The translations under genes were made by a program, and so were the position numbers. Shown in pieces: positions 7,216 to 15,407 of a DNA stretch of 53,867 bases. The notes below the pieces were generated by a model. It was not told the origin of the DNA. It was given only the letters and a program-made list of their open reading frames with translations, and made no database searches. Source of the DNA: TMP-86 sp964247385 (GTDB lineage: Bacteria; Pseudomonadota; Gammaproteobacteria; Steroidobacterales; Steroidobacteraceae); the NCBI GenBank assembly GCA_964247385.1, contig CAXTUB010000017.1, positions 1 through 53,867 of the forward strand. Direction: 5' to 3'. The first letter of the stretch is position 1. Every line of letters begins with the position of its first letter.

Positions 7216-9333
7216 TCAGCCCACGCGGCCGTATTGCTCGGAAGCGCCAATCCAACGCTGAATCAACGGCGCGATGAACTCTGGCCAGCGTGTCAGCATC
7301 TGCTCAGCCGCACTTTGCACCGCCGGGAGCAAATCGGCATCGCGCGATAAGTCGGCGACGCGCATTTGAGTCAGGCCGGTTTGTCGAGTGCCGAGCACTT
7401 CGCCTGGCCCGCGCAACTGCAAGTCACGGCGCGCGACTTCGAAGCCGTCGTTCGTGCCACGCATGACGGCCAGTCTTTCTCGCGCGAGCCGGGACATTGG
7501 GGTGCGATACAGCAACAGACATGAGCTTTCGTATTCGCCGCGGCCGACCCGGCCGCGGAGTTGGTGGAGCTGCGCAAGCCCCATGCGCTCGGCGTTTTCA
7601 ATCACCATGAGGCTCGCATTCGGCACATCCACGCCCACTTCGATGACGGTCGTGGCAACCAGCAGTTGAATCGTGCCGCGTTTGAATTCGCTCATGATGC
7701 GATCTTTCGCAGGTCCCGCCATCCGACCATGGATCAAACCCACGCGTAACTCGGGCAACGCGTTACTCAACTCGCGGGCCGTGATTTCCGCGGCTTGATA
7801 CGGCATCTCCTCGGATTCATCAATGAGCGGGCACACCCAATAGGCTTGCCGTCCCGCAAGGCACGCACTGCGAATGCGCTGCACCACGTCGGCGCGGCGA
7901 GATTGCGGCAGCGCCACGGTCTTGACCGGGGTACGTCCCGGAGGCAGCTCATCGATGATGGACACATCGAGGTCTGCATAGGCCGTCATCGCGAGCGTGC
8001 GCGGGATGGGCGTTGCCGTCATGATGAGCGTGTGTGCTTCCATGCCATGGCGTCCCGCCTTGCGATGCAGAGAGAGGCGTTGGTCCACGCCGAAGCGATG
8101 TTGCTCATCAACGATCACCAACGCAAGGTCCGAAAACTCGACGCTTTCCTGGAACAGCGCGTGCGTGCCGATTACGATGGCGGCGTGACCTGCTCGAATG
8201 CCCGTGAGCAGGGATTCGCGCGCGCGCCCCGTAAACCTTCCCGTCAGGAGCGTAACGGGAACCCCGAGCGCATGAAACCATCGCTTGAAATTCTGTGCGT
8301 GTTGCTCGGCCAGCAGCTCGGTAGGCGCCATGAGCGCGACTTGCTTTCCTGCTTCGACGGCTCGTGTGGCCGCGACCGCAGCCACCAAGGTCTTGCCGCA
8401 TCCCACATCGCCTTGAATCAATCGCAGCATGGGTGTGGGCCGCTTCATGTCTTCTTCGATTTGCGCAATCACACGCTCTTGCGCGCCCGTGAGCCGAAAC
8501 GGCAGCGACGCGAGCAGCCGCGCACGCAGCGAGCCATCGCTTGCGAGCGACGGCGCTGGCGCACTTTGAATGTGCTGCCGCAGTTGTCGCAATGACAGTT
8601 GATGCGCGAGTAATTCCTCGAAAGCCAGCCGGCGCTGGGCCGGATGCCGGTTGCGCACGAGCTCCTCATTCGCGGCGATCACCGCCGGCCGATGCACGAG
8701 CCTCAACGCATCATGCAGGGCGGGAAAATGCAGTGTGCGCAGCAACTCTGCCGGCAGGCATTCATGCACTTCATCGCGCATGACCGAATCCAGCGCCGCT
8801 TTGATGAGCATGCGCAGTCTGGGTTGAGTCACGCCTTCCGTGGAAGGATAGATGGCCGTCAGAAGCGCATCGGCGGCAGCAGGCTCGATGGCGGCGATGC
8901 GCCGATATTCCGGGTGCACGAACTCGAGGCCGCCCGACGCTTTGCGCGCCTGGCCGAAGCAGCGCACACGCACACCGCGCGCAAGCCCTTGCTGCTGCTG
9001 CGCGTTGAAATAAAAAAAACGCAGATTCAAGCTGCCCGAGCCATCCGCGATGCGGCAGACGAGTTGTCGCCTACCGCGAAACGCGACGTCGCTGAGCAGC
9101 ACTTCGCCTTCGACCGAGACGCGCATGCCGGCGCGCAGCTCGCCCATGGGCACGATGCGCGTTCTGTCCTCGTAGCGCAGCGGTAAGAGAAAGAGAAGAT
9201 CTTGCGCGCGCTGAATGCCGAGCACCGCAAGGCGAGCAGCCAGCGCATCCCCCACGCCGTGCAGCGAAGTCAGCGGGCGTGGCTCACGTGCCGCTTCAGC
9301 GGCCGCGCTCGGGCTCAAAGCGCGACGATGCAC
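7216..9333 (-). CDS. recG: ATP-dependent DNA helicase RecG
   Basis: RecG (705 aa) reverses stalled replication forks and processes Holliday junctions. The N-terminal wedge/OB region carries PLRYEDRTRIVPMGELRAG. Helicase motifs are complete: Walker A LIQGDVGCGKTLVAAVAA, DEQH box IVDEQHRFGVDQR, MTATPIPRTLAM, and the C-terminal QLRGRVGRGEYES and LQLRGPGEVLGTRQTG. The start is GTG 9333, which overlaps the ridA tail by 19 bases. Gene order spoT-ridA-recG-ubiA supports one long transcription unit. Confidence 0.96.
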   Translation of the reverse strand: MHRRALSPSAAAEAAREPRPLTSLHGVGDALAARLAVLGIQRAQDLLFLLPLRYEDRTRIVPMGELRAGMRVSVEGEVLLSDVAFRGRRQLVCRIADGSGSLNLRFFYFNAQQQQGLARGVRVRCFGQARKASGGLEFVHPEYRRIAAIEPAAADALLTAIYPSTEGVTQPRLRMLIKAALDSVMRDEVHECLPAELLRTLHFPALHDALRLVHRPAVIAANEELVRNRHPAQRRLAFEELLAHQLSLRQLRQHIQSAPAPSLASDGSLRARLLASLPFRLTGAQERVIAQIEEDMKRPTPMLRLIQGDVGCGKTLVAAVAATRAVEAGKQVALMAPTELLAEQHAQNFKRWFHALGVPVTLLTGRFTGRARESLLTGIRAGHAAIVIGTHALFQESVEFSDLALVIVDEQHRFGVDQRLSLHRKAGRHGMEAHTLIMTATPIPRTLAMTAYADLDVSIIDELPPGRTPVKTVALPQSRRADVVQRIRSACLAGRQAYWVCPLIDESEEMPYQAAEITARELSNALPELRVGLIHGRMAGPAKDRIMSEFKRGTIQLLVATTVIEVGVDVPNASLMVIENAERMGLAQLHQLRGRVGRGEYESSCLLLYRTPMSRLARERLAVMRGTNDGFEVARRDLQLRGPGEVLGTRQTGLTQMRVADLSRDADLLPAVQSAAEQMLTRWPEFIAPLIQRWIGASEQYGRVG

Positions 9334-9695
9334 TCCATTTCAACCTGCGCGCCGCGCGGCAGCGCGGCCACGCCGATGGCAGCGCGGGCGGGATACGGCT
9401 CGCGGAAATATTCGCTCATGCACTGATTGACCTTCGCAAAGTGCGCAAGATCCACCAAGAACACACTGACCTTGGCCACTTGATCGAGACTTGCGGACGC
9501 CGCGGTCACGATGGCCTTCAAATTATCGAGCACGCGACGGATCTGAACTTCGATGTCGCCGTCGACCAGTTGTCCCGTAGCCGGGTCCATCGGAATTTGG
9601 CCCGACACCCATAGCAGGTTGCCCGCGCGGATGGCCTGCGAATAAGTGCCAATGGCCGCGGGCGCGTCTCGAGTAAACACCGACTGCCTGCTCAT
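9315..9695 (-). CDS. ridA: RidA family enamine/imine deaminase
   Basis: YjgF/YER057c/UK114 family (126 aa). RidA hydrolyses reactive 2-aminoacrylate and related imines made by PLP enzymes. Visible signatures are GTYSQAIRAGNLLWVSGQIPMDPATGQ, the conserved RVLDNLKAIV, and the C-terminal PARAAIGVAALPRGAQVEMECIVAL with the substrate-binding Arg and Glu. It lies between spoT and recG on the same strand, a known order in gammaproteobacteria, and its last codons overlap the recG start. Confidence 0.95.
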   Translation of the reverse strand: MSRQSVFTRDAPAAIGTYSQAIRAGNLLWVSGQIPMDPATGQLVDGDIEVQIRRVLDNLKAIVTAASASLDQVAKVSVFLVDLAHFAKVNQCMSEYFREPYPARAAIGVAALPRGAQVEMECIVAL

Positions 9696-9751
9696 GCGAG
9701 GTTAGGCTGCTTGATCATGGGGAAAACGGGTCGTTCAGTCATGCCGCGATG

Positions 9752-12055
9752 TTAGCTGGTTTTCGCGGCGAGCGAGCGCGCAACGCGCAGCACATCGGGC
9801 ATGCGGCGCACCGTCTTGATGATGCGCGCGAGGTGCGCGCGATCGCGAACTTGCAATTCGAATTTGAGCGATGAGCTGTCGCCGTCGCGCTCGAACAACG
9901 ACACGTGATCGATGTTGGTCTCGGTGGCTGCGATGCCGGACGCCACCACGGCGAGCACGCCCATGCGATTGCTCACGTCCACTTTGATTTCCGCGGCGAA
10001 CAACTTCTCTGGATTTTCCACCCACTGCACAGAAATCCATTGGTCCGGGTTCTTGCGAAAGTCCGCGAGTTTGCCGCAATTCTCCCGGTGCACGAGAATG
10101 CCGCGGCCCGCCGACAGCTGAGCCATGACGGGATCATTCGGAATGGGGAAGCAGCAGCGAGCATAGTTGACGAGCAAACCTTCCGTGCCCGCAATGCTCA
10201 AAGGCTCATCGGCAGGCGATTCGCCCGGGGCCGCACCGTCCGCAGGCGCCGAGTCTTGAGCGCCATCCGCCGCTTCGGTGCCCGGGACGGAAGTGCTTGC
10301 CCCAGCGAGTGAAGAGTCGGTGCGCGCCGCGGTGTGAGCGGCCTGCTCCTGGCGAGCTTCCGAAGGCTCATCGCTCGGCAACAGGCTGCGTGCAACGAGC
10401 GGTGCGAGCCGCTCACCCAAGCCGATCTTCTCGAACAATTCCTTCGCGTCCACCAAGTTCAGCTCATGCAACACGTGCTGCATGCGCTGCGCGGGAATCT
10501 TCTTCAAGCTCATGGAAAATTCATCCAGCGCTTGGCTCAACAGGCGCCGGCCAAGCTCGGCCGCTTCGCCGCGCTTCAAGTTGCGCACGTAGTGCCGAAT
10601 CGCCGCACGCGCCTTGGCCGTCATGACGAACGAGGCCCAAGCTGGGTTCGGATGCGCGCCTTTCGCGGTGATTATCTCGACGGTCTGGCCATTGCGCAGA
10701 GGTGTGCGCAGCGGCACCAAGCGCCGGTCGACCTTCGCCGCCACCGTGCGATTGCCCACATCGGTATGAATGGCGTACGCAAAATCAACGGCCGTGGCGC
10801 CGCTGGCCAAGCGCAAGATGGCGCCCTTCGGCGTGAACACATACACCTTGTCCGGGAAGAGATCGACCTTGACGCTCTCCAGGAATTCTTCACTCGATCC
10901 GCCTTCCTGAATTTGCACGAGACCCGTGAGCCACTGGCGCGCGCGGTCATGCTCGACATCGCCTTCGGTGGTCTCGCCCGTCTTGTACTTCCAATGCGCG
11001 GCGATTCCCGACTCCGCCACGCCGTGCATGTCTTCCGTTCGAATCTGCACCTCCACCGGAATGCCATTCGGGCCAAACAGAGTCGTGTGCAGCGATTGAT
11101 AACCGTTGATGCGCGGAATCGCGATGTAATCTTTGAAGCGGCCCGGCATGGGCTTGTACAAGCCGTGCACGATGCCGAGCGCACGATAGCACGTGTCTTT
11201 CGAGTCGACGATGATGCGAAAGCCATACACATCCACCATCTCATTGATGGAAATGCCCTTGGTCAGCATCTTCTTGTAGATGCTGTACAGATGCTTCTCA
11301 CGCGCTTCGACGCGCGCGTCGAGTGAGTTTTTCGCAAGCGCCGCTTTCAGCGCATCCGAAATTTTCGTCAGGAATTCTTTTTGATTGCCGCGCGCTCGGC
11401 GCAGCTCGCGCTCGAGCACCCGGTAGCGCCGTGGGTAGAGGGCGCGAAAGCCCAGATCTTCCAGCTCGAGCTTCACGGTGTACAAGCCGAGCCGCTCGGC
11501 GATGGGCGCATAGATGTCGAGCGTTTCACGCGCCGTGCGGCGCCGCTTCGGCGGCGGCATGACGCCGAGCGTGCGCATGTTGTGCATGCGGTCGGCGAGC
11601 TTCACCATGATGACGCGGATGTCGCGCACCATGGCGAGCAACATTTTGCGAAAGCTTTCGGCCTGCGCTTCCTGCCGGTTCTTGAACTGAATCTGATCGA
11701 GCTTGCTGACGCCATCGACGAGCTCGGCCACCTTGCCGCCGAACAGGCTGGCGATTTCCGCCTTCGCGGTCGGCGTGTCCTCGATGACATCGTGCAGAAT
11801 TGCTGCGGCAATGGTGTCGGCATCGAGGCGCAAGTCAGCGAGAATGTCGGCGACTGCCACCGGATGCGTGATGTACGGCTCGCCCGAAACGCGCTTCTGG
11901 CCGCGATGCCGCTCGGCGCCGAAATCATAGGCATCGCGCACGCGCTCGACTTGCGCGGGCGGCAAGTAGCTTTCGAGCTTATCGAGAAGTTGACTGATGC
12001 CCGTGGCACGCCTTCCACCCGGCAATATTCCGAGAATGGAAGAAGCGTACGTCAC
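9752..12055 (-). CDS. spoT: Bifunctional (p)ppGpp synthetase/hydrolase SpoT/Rel
   Basis: Rel/SpoT protein (767 aa from GTG 12055). The HD hydrolase motif ILHDVIEDTP (about residues 87-95) is intact, so ppGpp hydrolysis should work. The synthetase region has GRFKDYIAIPRINGYQSLHTT (RxKD type, as in bifunctional enzymes). TGS follows at about 400-460, then the conserved-cysteine ARCCFPIP...GRGILVHRENC and a C-terminal ACT domain. Unusual: an Ala/Ser/Pro/Gly/Asp-rich linker of about 55-60 residues (DEPSEARQEQ... to ...GESPADEPLS) before the Cys domain. The N-terminus runs about 20 residues past the usual start; the family-like beginning SQLLDKLESYLPP follows an ATC codon at 11998-11996. Operon gmk-HD-rpoZ-spoT. 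Confidence 0.95.
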   Translation of the reverse strand: MTYASSILGILPGGRRATGISQLLDKLESYLPPAQVERVRDAYDFGAERHRGQKRVSGEPYITHPVAVADILADLRLDADTIAAAILHDVIEDTPTAKAEIASLFGGKVAELVDGVSKLDQIQFKNRQEAQAESFRKMLLAMVRDIRVIMVKLADRMHNMRTLGVMPPPKRRRTARETLDIYAPIAERLGLYTVKLELEDLGFRALYPRRYRVLERELRRARGNQKEFLTKISDALKAALAKNSLDARVEAREKHLYSIYKKMLTKGISINEMVDVYGFRIIVDSKDTCYRALGIVHGLYKPMPGRFKDYIAIPRINGYQSLHTTLFGPNGIPVEVQIRTEDMHGVAESGIAAHWKYKTGETTEGDVEHDRARQWLTGLVQIQEGGSSEEFLESVKVDLFPDKVYVFTPKGAILRLASGATAVDFAYAIHTDVGNRTVAAKVDRRLVPLRTPLRNGQTVEIITAKGAHPNPAWASFVMTAKARAAIRHYVRNLKRGEAAELGRRLLSQALDEFSMSLKKIPAQRMQHVLHELNLVDAKELFEKIGLGERLAPLVARSLLPSDEPSEARQEQAAHTAARTDSSLAGASTSVPGTEAADGAQDSAPADGAAPGESPADEPLSIAGTEGLLVNYARCCFPIPNDPVMAQLSAGRGILVHRENCGKLADFRKNPDQWISVQWVENPEKLFAAEIKVDVSNRMGVLAVVASGIAATETNIDHVSLFERDGDSSSLKFELQVRDRAHLARIIKTVRRMPDVLRVARSLAAKTS

Positions 12056-12080
12056 GGTGAGCGGGCGCTGCCGGCTGAAC

Positions 12081-12134
12081 TGCTACACGCGAAGCGGCGA
12101 TGACACGCGATTCGAGTGCTACACGCGACGGAAG
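12081..12134. repeat. Three 18-bp tandem units in the rpoZ-spoT gap
   Basis: ACACGCGA recurs at 12085, 12103 and 12121, exactly 18 bases apart. The outer units also share TGCT before it (TGCTACACGCGA at 12081 and 12117). The array occupies most of the 87-base gap between the rpoZ stop and the spoT start, so it lies in the spoT leader or promoter. Iteron-like regulator site or slippage product; function unknown. Confidence 0.6.
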
Positions 12135-12142
12135 GAGGGCGG

Positions 12143-12427
12143 CTACAAATCCGCGCCAAAGCCCAGCTGCGGCGCGCGGAAATCCGAAGGCACGTCGAGC
12201 TCGCTCACTGGCGCTTCGATGGGCTCATCGGGCTCTTTCATCATTTCCATGGTGACGGTACCTGCGGCAATTTCACGTAATGCAACCACCGTCGGCTTAT
12301 CGTTCTCCCATTCCACCGTCGCTTCGGCGCCGTTCGCCAAGCGCCGCGCGCGCTTGGTGGCGAGCAGTACCAGGTTGAACAGGTTGGGCTCGTTTTGCAG
12401 ACAATCTTCCACGGTAATACGTGCCAT
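12143..12427 (-). CDS. rpoZ: RNA polymerase omega subunit
   Basis: RpoZ (94 aa) binds beta-prime, helps assemble RNA polymerase and forms part of a ppGpp site. The start MARITVEDCLQNEPNLFNLVLLATKRARRL is the invariant family N-terminus, which fixes the ATG at 12427 although the frame is open further upstream. The C-terminal third is acidic (MKEPDEPIEAPVSELDVPSDF). An AGAG ribosome site precedes the ATG. It lies upstream of spoT on the same strand, as in E. coli. Confidence 0.97.
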   Translation of the reverse strand: MARITVEDCLQNEPNLFNLVLLATKRARRLANGAEATVEWENDKPTVVALREIAAGTVTMEMMKEPDEPIEAPVSELDVPSDFRAPQLGFGADL

Positions 12428-12509
12428 CGGGCCACTCTCTTTCAAACAAGGGATGCAGCAGAATATCAGGCGAATGCTCGCCGGTCGAGCGCTCACACCG
12501 TTCGTGCCT

Positions 12510-12542
12510 GGCTCGAGTGCGGCTCGATCATGGCTCGAGCGC
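12510..12542. repeat. Three 11-bp tandem units upstream of rpoZ
   Basis: GGCTCGA recurs at 12510, 12521 and 12532, exactly 11 bases (about one helical turn) apart; the full units are GGCTCGAGTGC, GGCTCGATCAT and GGCTCGAGCGC. They lie 83-115 bases before the rpoZ ATG, just after the stop of the HD-domain gene, where an rpoZ-spoT promoter would be expected. Function unknown. Confidence 0.6.
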
Positions 12543-12571
12543 GGCACTGCCATCCGCCCCCGCCCGCCGGA

Positions 12572-13276
12572 TTAAAGCGCGTTATTCGGCCAGATGGCCG
12601 TGCGCCACATGTGCGCTACGGGCGAGCCATCGAACCCCAGGCCCTCCTCGGGCTGACGAAAGTGGCGGCCGATGAGGTCTGTGAAGATGTCCGGGTCGAC
12701 CGGCTCCCACACATCGAAGAAGTACAAGTCAAACAGGGTGACCAGGCGCGAGGTCATGTACCAGCGATGCTTTCGCGCAGCAGCCGCAGCCGCGCGAATG
12801 TACTCGGGCGGCTCGTATCCCTCGCCAAAAAACTTGATATACGACTTGGGATATTCGTAGCCCACGGACTCGTCCGCAAAGTAGCGCAACGCTTGATGGT
12901 TCTCGACTGCCCACGCCACCTCTTCATCGACGTAGGGGCTAATCATCTGCGCGCCCCAATAGCCGTGGTCCGAACGCAGCAAACAGCCATTGGAAATGTC
13001 GTGTAACAGGCAGGCGAGCACCACTTTTTCCGGCTGATCCTGGTCGAGTGCGCGCTTCGCGCTGGTCAGCAAATGACGGAATGTGACTTCGCCGAAACGG
13101 TAGCGGAAGAAATCCAAGAGCTGCGGGCGTTCCGGCATGCGCGGCAGAGCGGGATTGTCTCCCATCATGAGCACCGTTCCAGGCTTCAGCTTGCTCATGG
13201 TGTCGGTTTCGAGATCCGCAATGCCCGTGCCTTTGACGGTCACCGGCTGCTGGATGATGAGGCGCTCGTTGATCAT
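12572..13276 (-). CDS. HD-domain protein between gmk and rpoZ
   Basis: A 234-aa soluble protein. The central part has TFRHLLTSAKRAL...EKVVLACLLHDISNG (His-Asp pair), SDHGYWGAQMISPYVDEEVAWAVENHQALRYF: metal ligands spaced as in HD-domain proteins. The order H...HD...H...VENHQALRYF resembles PhnZ/MIOX-type HD oxygenases more than ppGpp hydrolases, but this is by eye. The C-terminal region is rich in aromatic residues (RWYMTSRLVTLFDLYFFDVWEP). It is not a usual member of the gmk-rpoZ-spoT group. It begins 12 bases after the gmk stop, so it is co-transcribed with nucleotide-metabolism genes. Substrate unknown. Confidence 0.75.
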   Translation of the reverse strand: MINERLIIQQPVTVKGTGIADLETDTMSKLKPGTVLMMGDNPALPRMPERPQLLDFFRYRFGEVTFRHLLTSAKRALDQDQPEKVVLACLLHDISNGCLLRSDHGYWGAQMISPYVDEEVAWAVENHQALRYFADESVGYEYPKSYIKFFGEGYEPPEYIRAAAAAARKHRWYMTSRLVTLFDLYFFDVWEPVDPDIFTDLIGRHFRQPEEGLGFDGSPVAHMWRTAIWPNNAL

Positions 13277-13288
13277 GGAATGCGCATT

Positions 13289-13897
13289 CTAGGCCAACAG
13301 CCGTTTAGCCAGCACCGCGACCCGGTCGGAGTTCTGCATTGGCCGGCCCTGCACGATGGCTTCGAGCTCACCGATGGCCTGATCGAAATCATCGTTGATG
13401 ACCACGTGATCGAATTCGTGCCAGTGCGACAATTCGAGCACCGAGTCCTGCAATCGGCGCGCGATCACTTCGGGCGAGTCGGTGCTGCGGCGGCGCAGAC
13501 GCTGCTCGAGCGCGGCGCGCGAGGGCGGCAGAATGAAAATAGTTTCGGCTTGCGGTAAGCGCTTGCGTACTTGCTGCGCACCTTGCCAATCGATCTCGAG
13601 CAATAAGTCCCGCCCTTGCTCGAGCGCCTGACGCACCACGTTCAAGCCCGTGCCGTAATCATGATCGAATACTTTTGCATGTTCCAAGAATTCGCCCGCT
13701 CCGACCATGCGAGCAAATTCTTCCTTCGACACGAAGTGATAGTCTCGGCCATGCACCTCGCTCGGGCGAGCGGCACGGGTCGTGTATGAAACGGAGAACT
13801 TGAGCTGCGGGTGGCGCAGCATGATGGCCTTGACCAAGCTGGTCTTGCCCGCACCGGAAGGCGCGGCGATGACGAACAACCGGCCGGGCTGCGTCAT
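13289..13897 (-). CDS. gmk: Guanylate kinase
   Basis: Gmk (202 aa) phosphorylates GMP to GDP and feeds GTP and ppGpp pools. P-loop LFVIAAPSGAGKTSLVKA; the GMP-binding FSVSYTTRAARPSEVHGRDYHFVS and GEFLEHAKVFDHDYGT follow. ATG 13897 gives the normal length; the frame stays open to 13978 but those residues look unrelated. No clear ribosome site. First gene of gmk-HD-rpoZ-spoT on the minus strand. Confidence 0.96.
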   Translation of the reverse strand: MTQPGRLFVIAAPSGAGKTSLVKAIMLRHPQLKFSVSYTTRAARPSEVHGRDYHFVSKEEFARMVGAGEFLEHAKVFDHDYGTGLNVVRQALEQGRDLLLEIDWQGAQQVRKRLPQAETIFILPPSRAALEQRLRRRSTDSPEVIARRLQDSVLELSHWHEFDHVVINDDFDQAIGELEAIVQGRPMQNSDRVAVLAKRLLA

Positions 13898-13987
13898 GCG
13901 ATGGAGTGGGTCAGCATGAGAGCATTTTATTGGAATCAAGACCGTTGCACTGCATGCGCGGCTATGCGTTTCGGTCACGCGGGATTT

Positions 13988-14565
13988 CTAGCCGACGTTC
14001 TTCGCACGCCCGCGCTGTCGCCAGCCCGCTCCAAGCCCTGCAATGAGGGGGATCAGCGCAATCGCGAAGAACAGCACATCCCAAGCGCCGTCCGCGGCCT
14101 TCGGCGCCTGATCCACCACAGCCACGCGCCATTGGCCGTAATAAAGAGCGTGGCCAAAGCGCTGCTTACCCACAAGACTTTTAAGGGCCAGCCGCCATAG
14201 TTGCCGAAATGAAGCGGGCCGGATATCACGACGGTTTGTAAGTACCACGGGAGCGCGACTGCCGCGGCAACCGCGCCGTTGGTGGCATCGACCAGCACGA
14301 TGTCGAACAAATGTTCGTTATAGGTCCTACGGCCATACATTAGAAAGGTGAAATGCCGCGGGCTGGAAAACTCGGTGCCTGGATAAATAATGAACTGCGC
14401 ATCCCGGTCGGGCATTGCCGCGGCCGCCGCGGCATATGCGCGTTCGACGCTCACCAGGGTCGCCGGCGCATGGAGCCCTTCGCCTCCCGCGAGCGCCTTG
14501 AGCTCGGTATTCTGCCAATGCGCGAGTAACACCGCGCCACTTCCCAAGCAGTTCTCAGTAATCAA
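13988..14565 (-). pseudogene. PepSY-TM (PiuB-like) gene remnant with frameshift
   Basis: The frame ending at 14053 encodes a PepSY-type periplasmic part (AQFIIYPGTEFSSPRHFTFLMYGRR) and then HFGNYGGWPLKVLWVSSALATLFITANGAWLWWIRRRRP, as in PepSY-associated transmembrane proteins. It then breaks. The neighbouring frame (stop at 13988) continues with GAWDVLFFAIALIPLIAGLGAGW, the expected last helix. The shift lies near 14085-14100. The first helices and first PepSY repeat are also missing upstream of 14565. So the gene is both 5'-truncated and frameshifted. An intact but divergent PepSY gene lies 1.5 kb away (16114-17352). Confidence 0.8.
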
Positions 14566-14696
14566 TGCTTCGATCCTTGCTCTGACATGAATGAAGGGTG
14601 TGCGCTGACCAAGTAGTCACCGCCCAAGCGATCAGAATTTGAAAGGGAGCGATCCCGAACTTTAGTCACCTCGGACTCACCTTGGAGGTAATCGAA

Positions 14697-15056
14697 ATGC
14701 CGAACCCGACTTCGGTTGATATTGATACGTTGGTCGACGCTCCACTTTATGGTTCCGTCCAACCGCATGACATCCGCACTTTAGGACCGAGCGACAGTTC
14801 GGACAGCGGGGCCGACATGATGGGCATTGATGGATTGGATAGCACCTCGGATCGCAATGGAACCGGCGAGCGAGAGAGTGTTGGGGAGGACGGCTATCTC
14901 GATACCGAATACGATATCGGAGCCGATCGAATCGTCGATGCTCAAGAGGCAGGCCTGGGCGGCGGATTGGATCAGGCGGAAGAAGCCCAGCTTGGCATCA
15001 CGGATGAAGAGATCGATGCCGCCGTTCGTAATCGCCTTGGGCTCGAATCGAGGTAA
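14697..15056 (+). CDS. Small acidic conserved protein of unknown function
   Basis: A 119-aa protein from ATG 14697 (LEGVIE-coded bases just upstream hold GGAGGT at a good distance). It is strongly acidic and rich in Asp, Ser and Gly (TLGPSDSSDSGADMMG, EYDIGADRIVD), without signal peptide or membrane helix, and looks partly disordered. I recall similar small acidic proteins in other proteobacteria but know no function. It ends 5 bases before the glutaredoxin ATG, so the two are probably co-transcribed. Confidence 0.75.
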   Translation: MPNPTSVDIDTLVDAPLYGSVQPHDIRTLGPSDSSDSGADMMGIDGLDSTSDRNGTGERESVGEDGYLDTEYDIGADRIVDAQEAGLGGGLDQAEEAQLGITDEEIDAAVRNRLGLESR

Positions 15057-15061
15057 CTTCC

Positions 15062-15334
15062 ATGACACAACCATCCACTGGGGCACAGTCCTCAAAAACG
15101 GCCGAGTTATACCGAATGGTCACCCCTGAAGAGACATGCCCTTTTGGTGTCAAATCACGCGCGCTGCTCGAGCAACACGGCTATCGAGTAAACGACCATT
15201 TGTTGAAGAGTCGCGCGGAGCAAGATGCGTTCGAAGCCGAGCAGGGCGTTTCGACGACGCCGCAGACCTTCATCGGCGGCAAGCGCATTGGAGGATACGA
15301 TGACCTGTGCAGCTATTTCGACATGGAAAACTGA
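15062..15334 (+). CDS. Monothiol-type glutaredoxin-like protein
   Basis: A 90-aa thioredoxin-fold protein. Active site ETCPFGVKSRALLEQHGY has one Cys (C-P-F-G), so it resembles glutaredoxins without the resolving Cys. GVSTTPQTFIGGKRIGGYDDL holds the cis-Pro (TTPQTFI) and the GG glutathione-binding turn. ATG 15062 follows AGGT. It is a close paralogue of the N-terminal half of the next gene: both share SSKTAELYRMV / ASKTAELYRMV and HxLKSRAEQDAF, so the two arose by duplication. Confidence 0.9.
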   Translation: MTQPSTGAQSSKTAELYRMVTPEETCPFGVKSRALLEQHGYRVNDHLLKSRAEQDAFEAEQGVSTTPQTFIGGKRIGGYDDLCSYFDMEN

Positions 15335-15407
15335 GTCGCAAGTGTGAGTGCAGTTCGCGGCCAATGCCTCTAAGCGAGGTCACGGCCTCGAAGGGAGGTA
15401 ACTGAAT

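Noticed and set aside
7795..9186. Long plus-strand frames (266 and 180 codons) inside recG
   Set aside because: High-GC antisense shadows of recG, which has all its helicase motifs.
10334..12103. Plus-strand frames of 330 and 240 codons opposite spoT
   Set aside because: Antisense shadows; compositionally Arg/His/Ala-rich with no family pattern.
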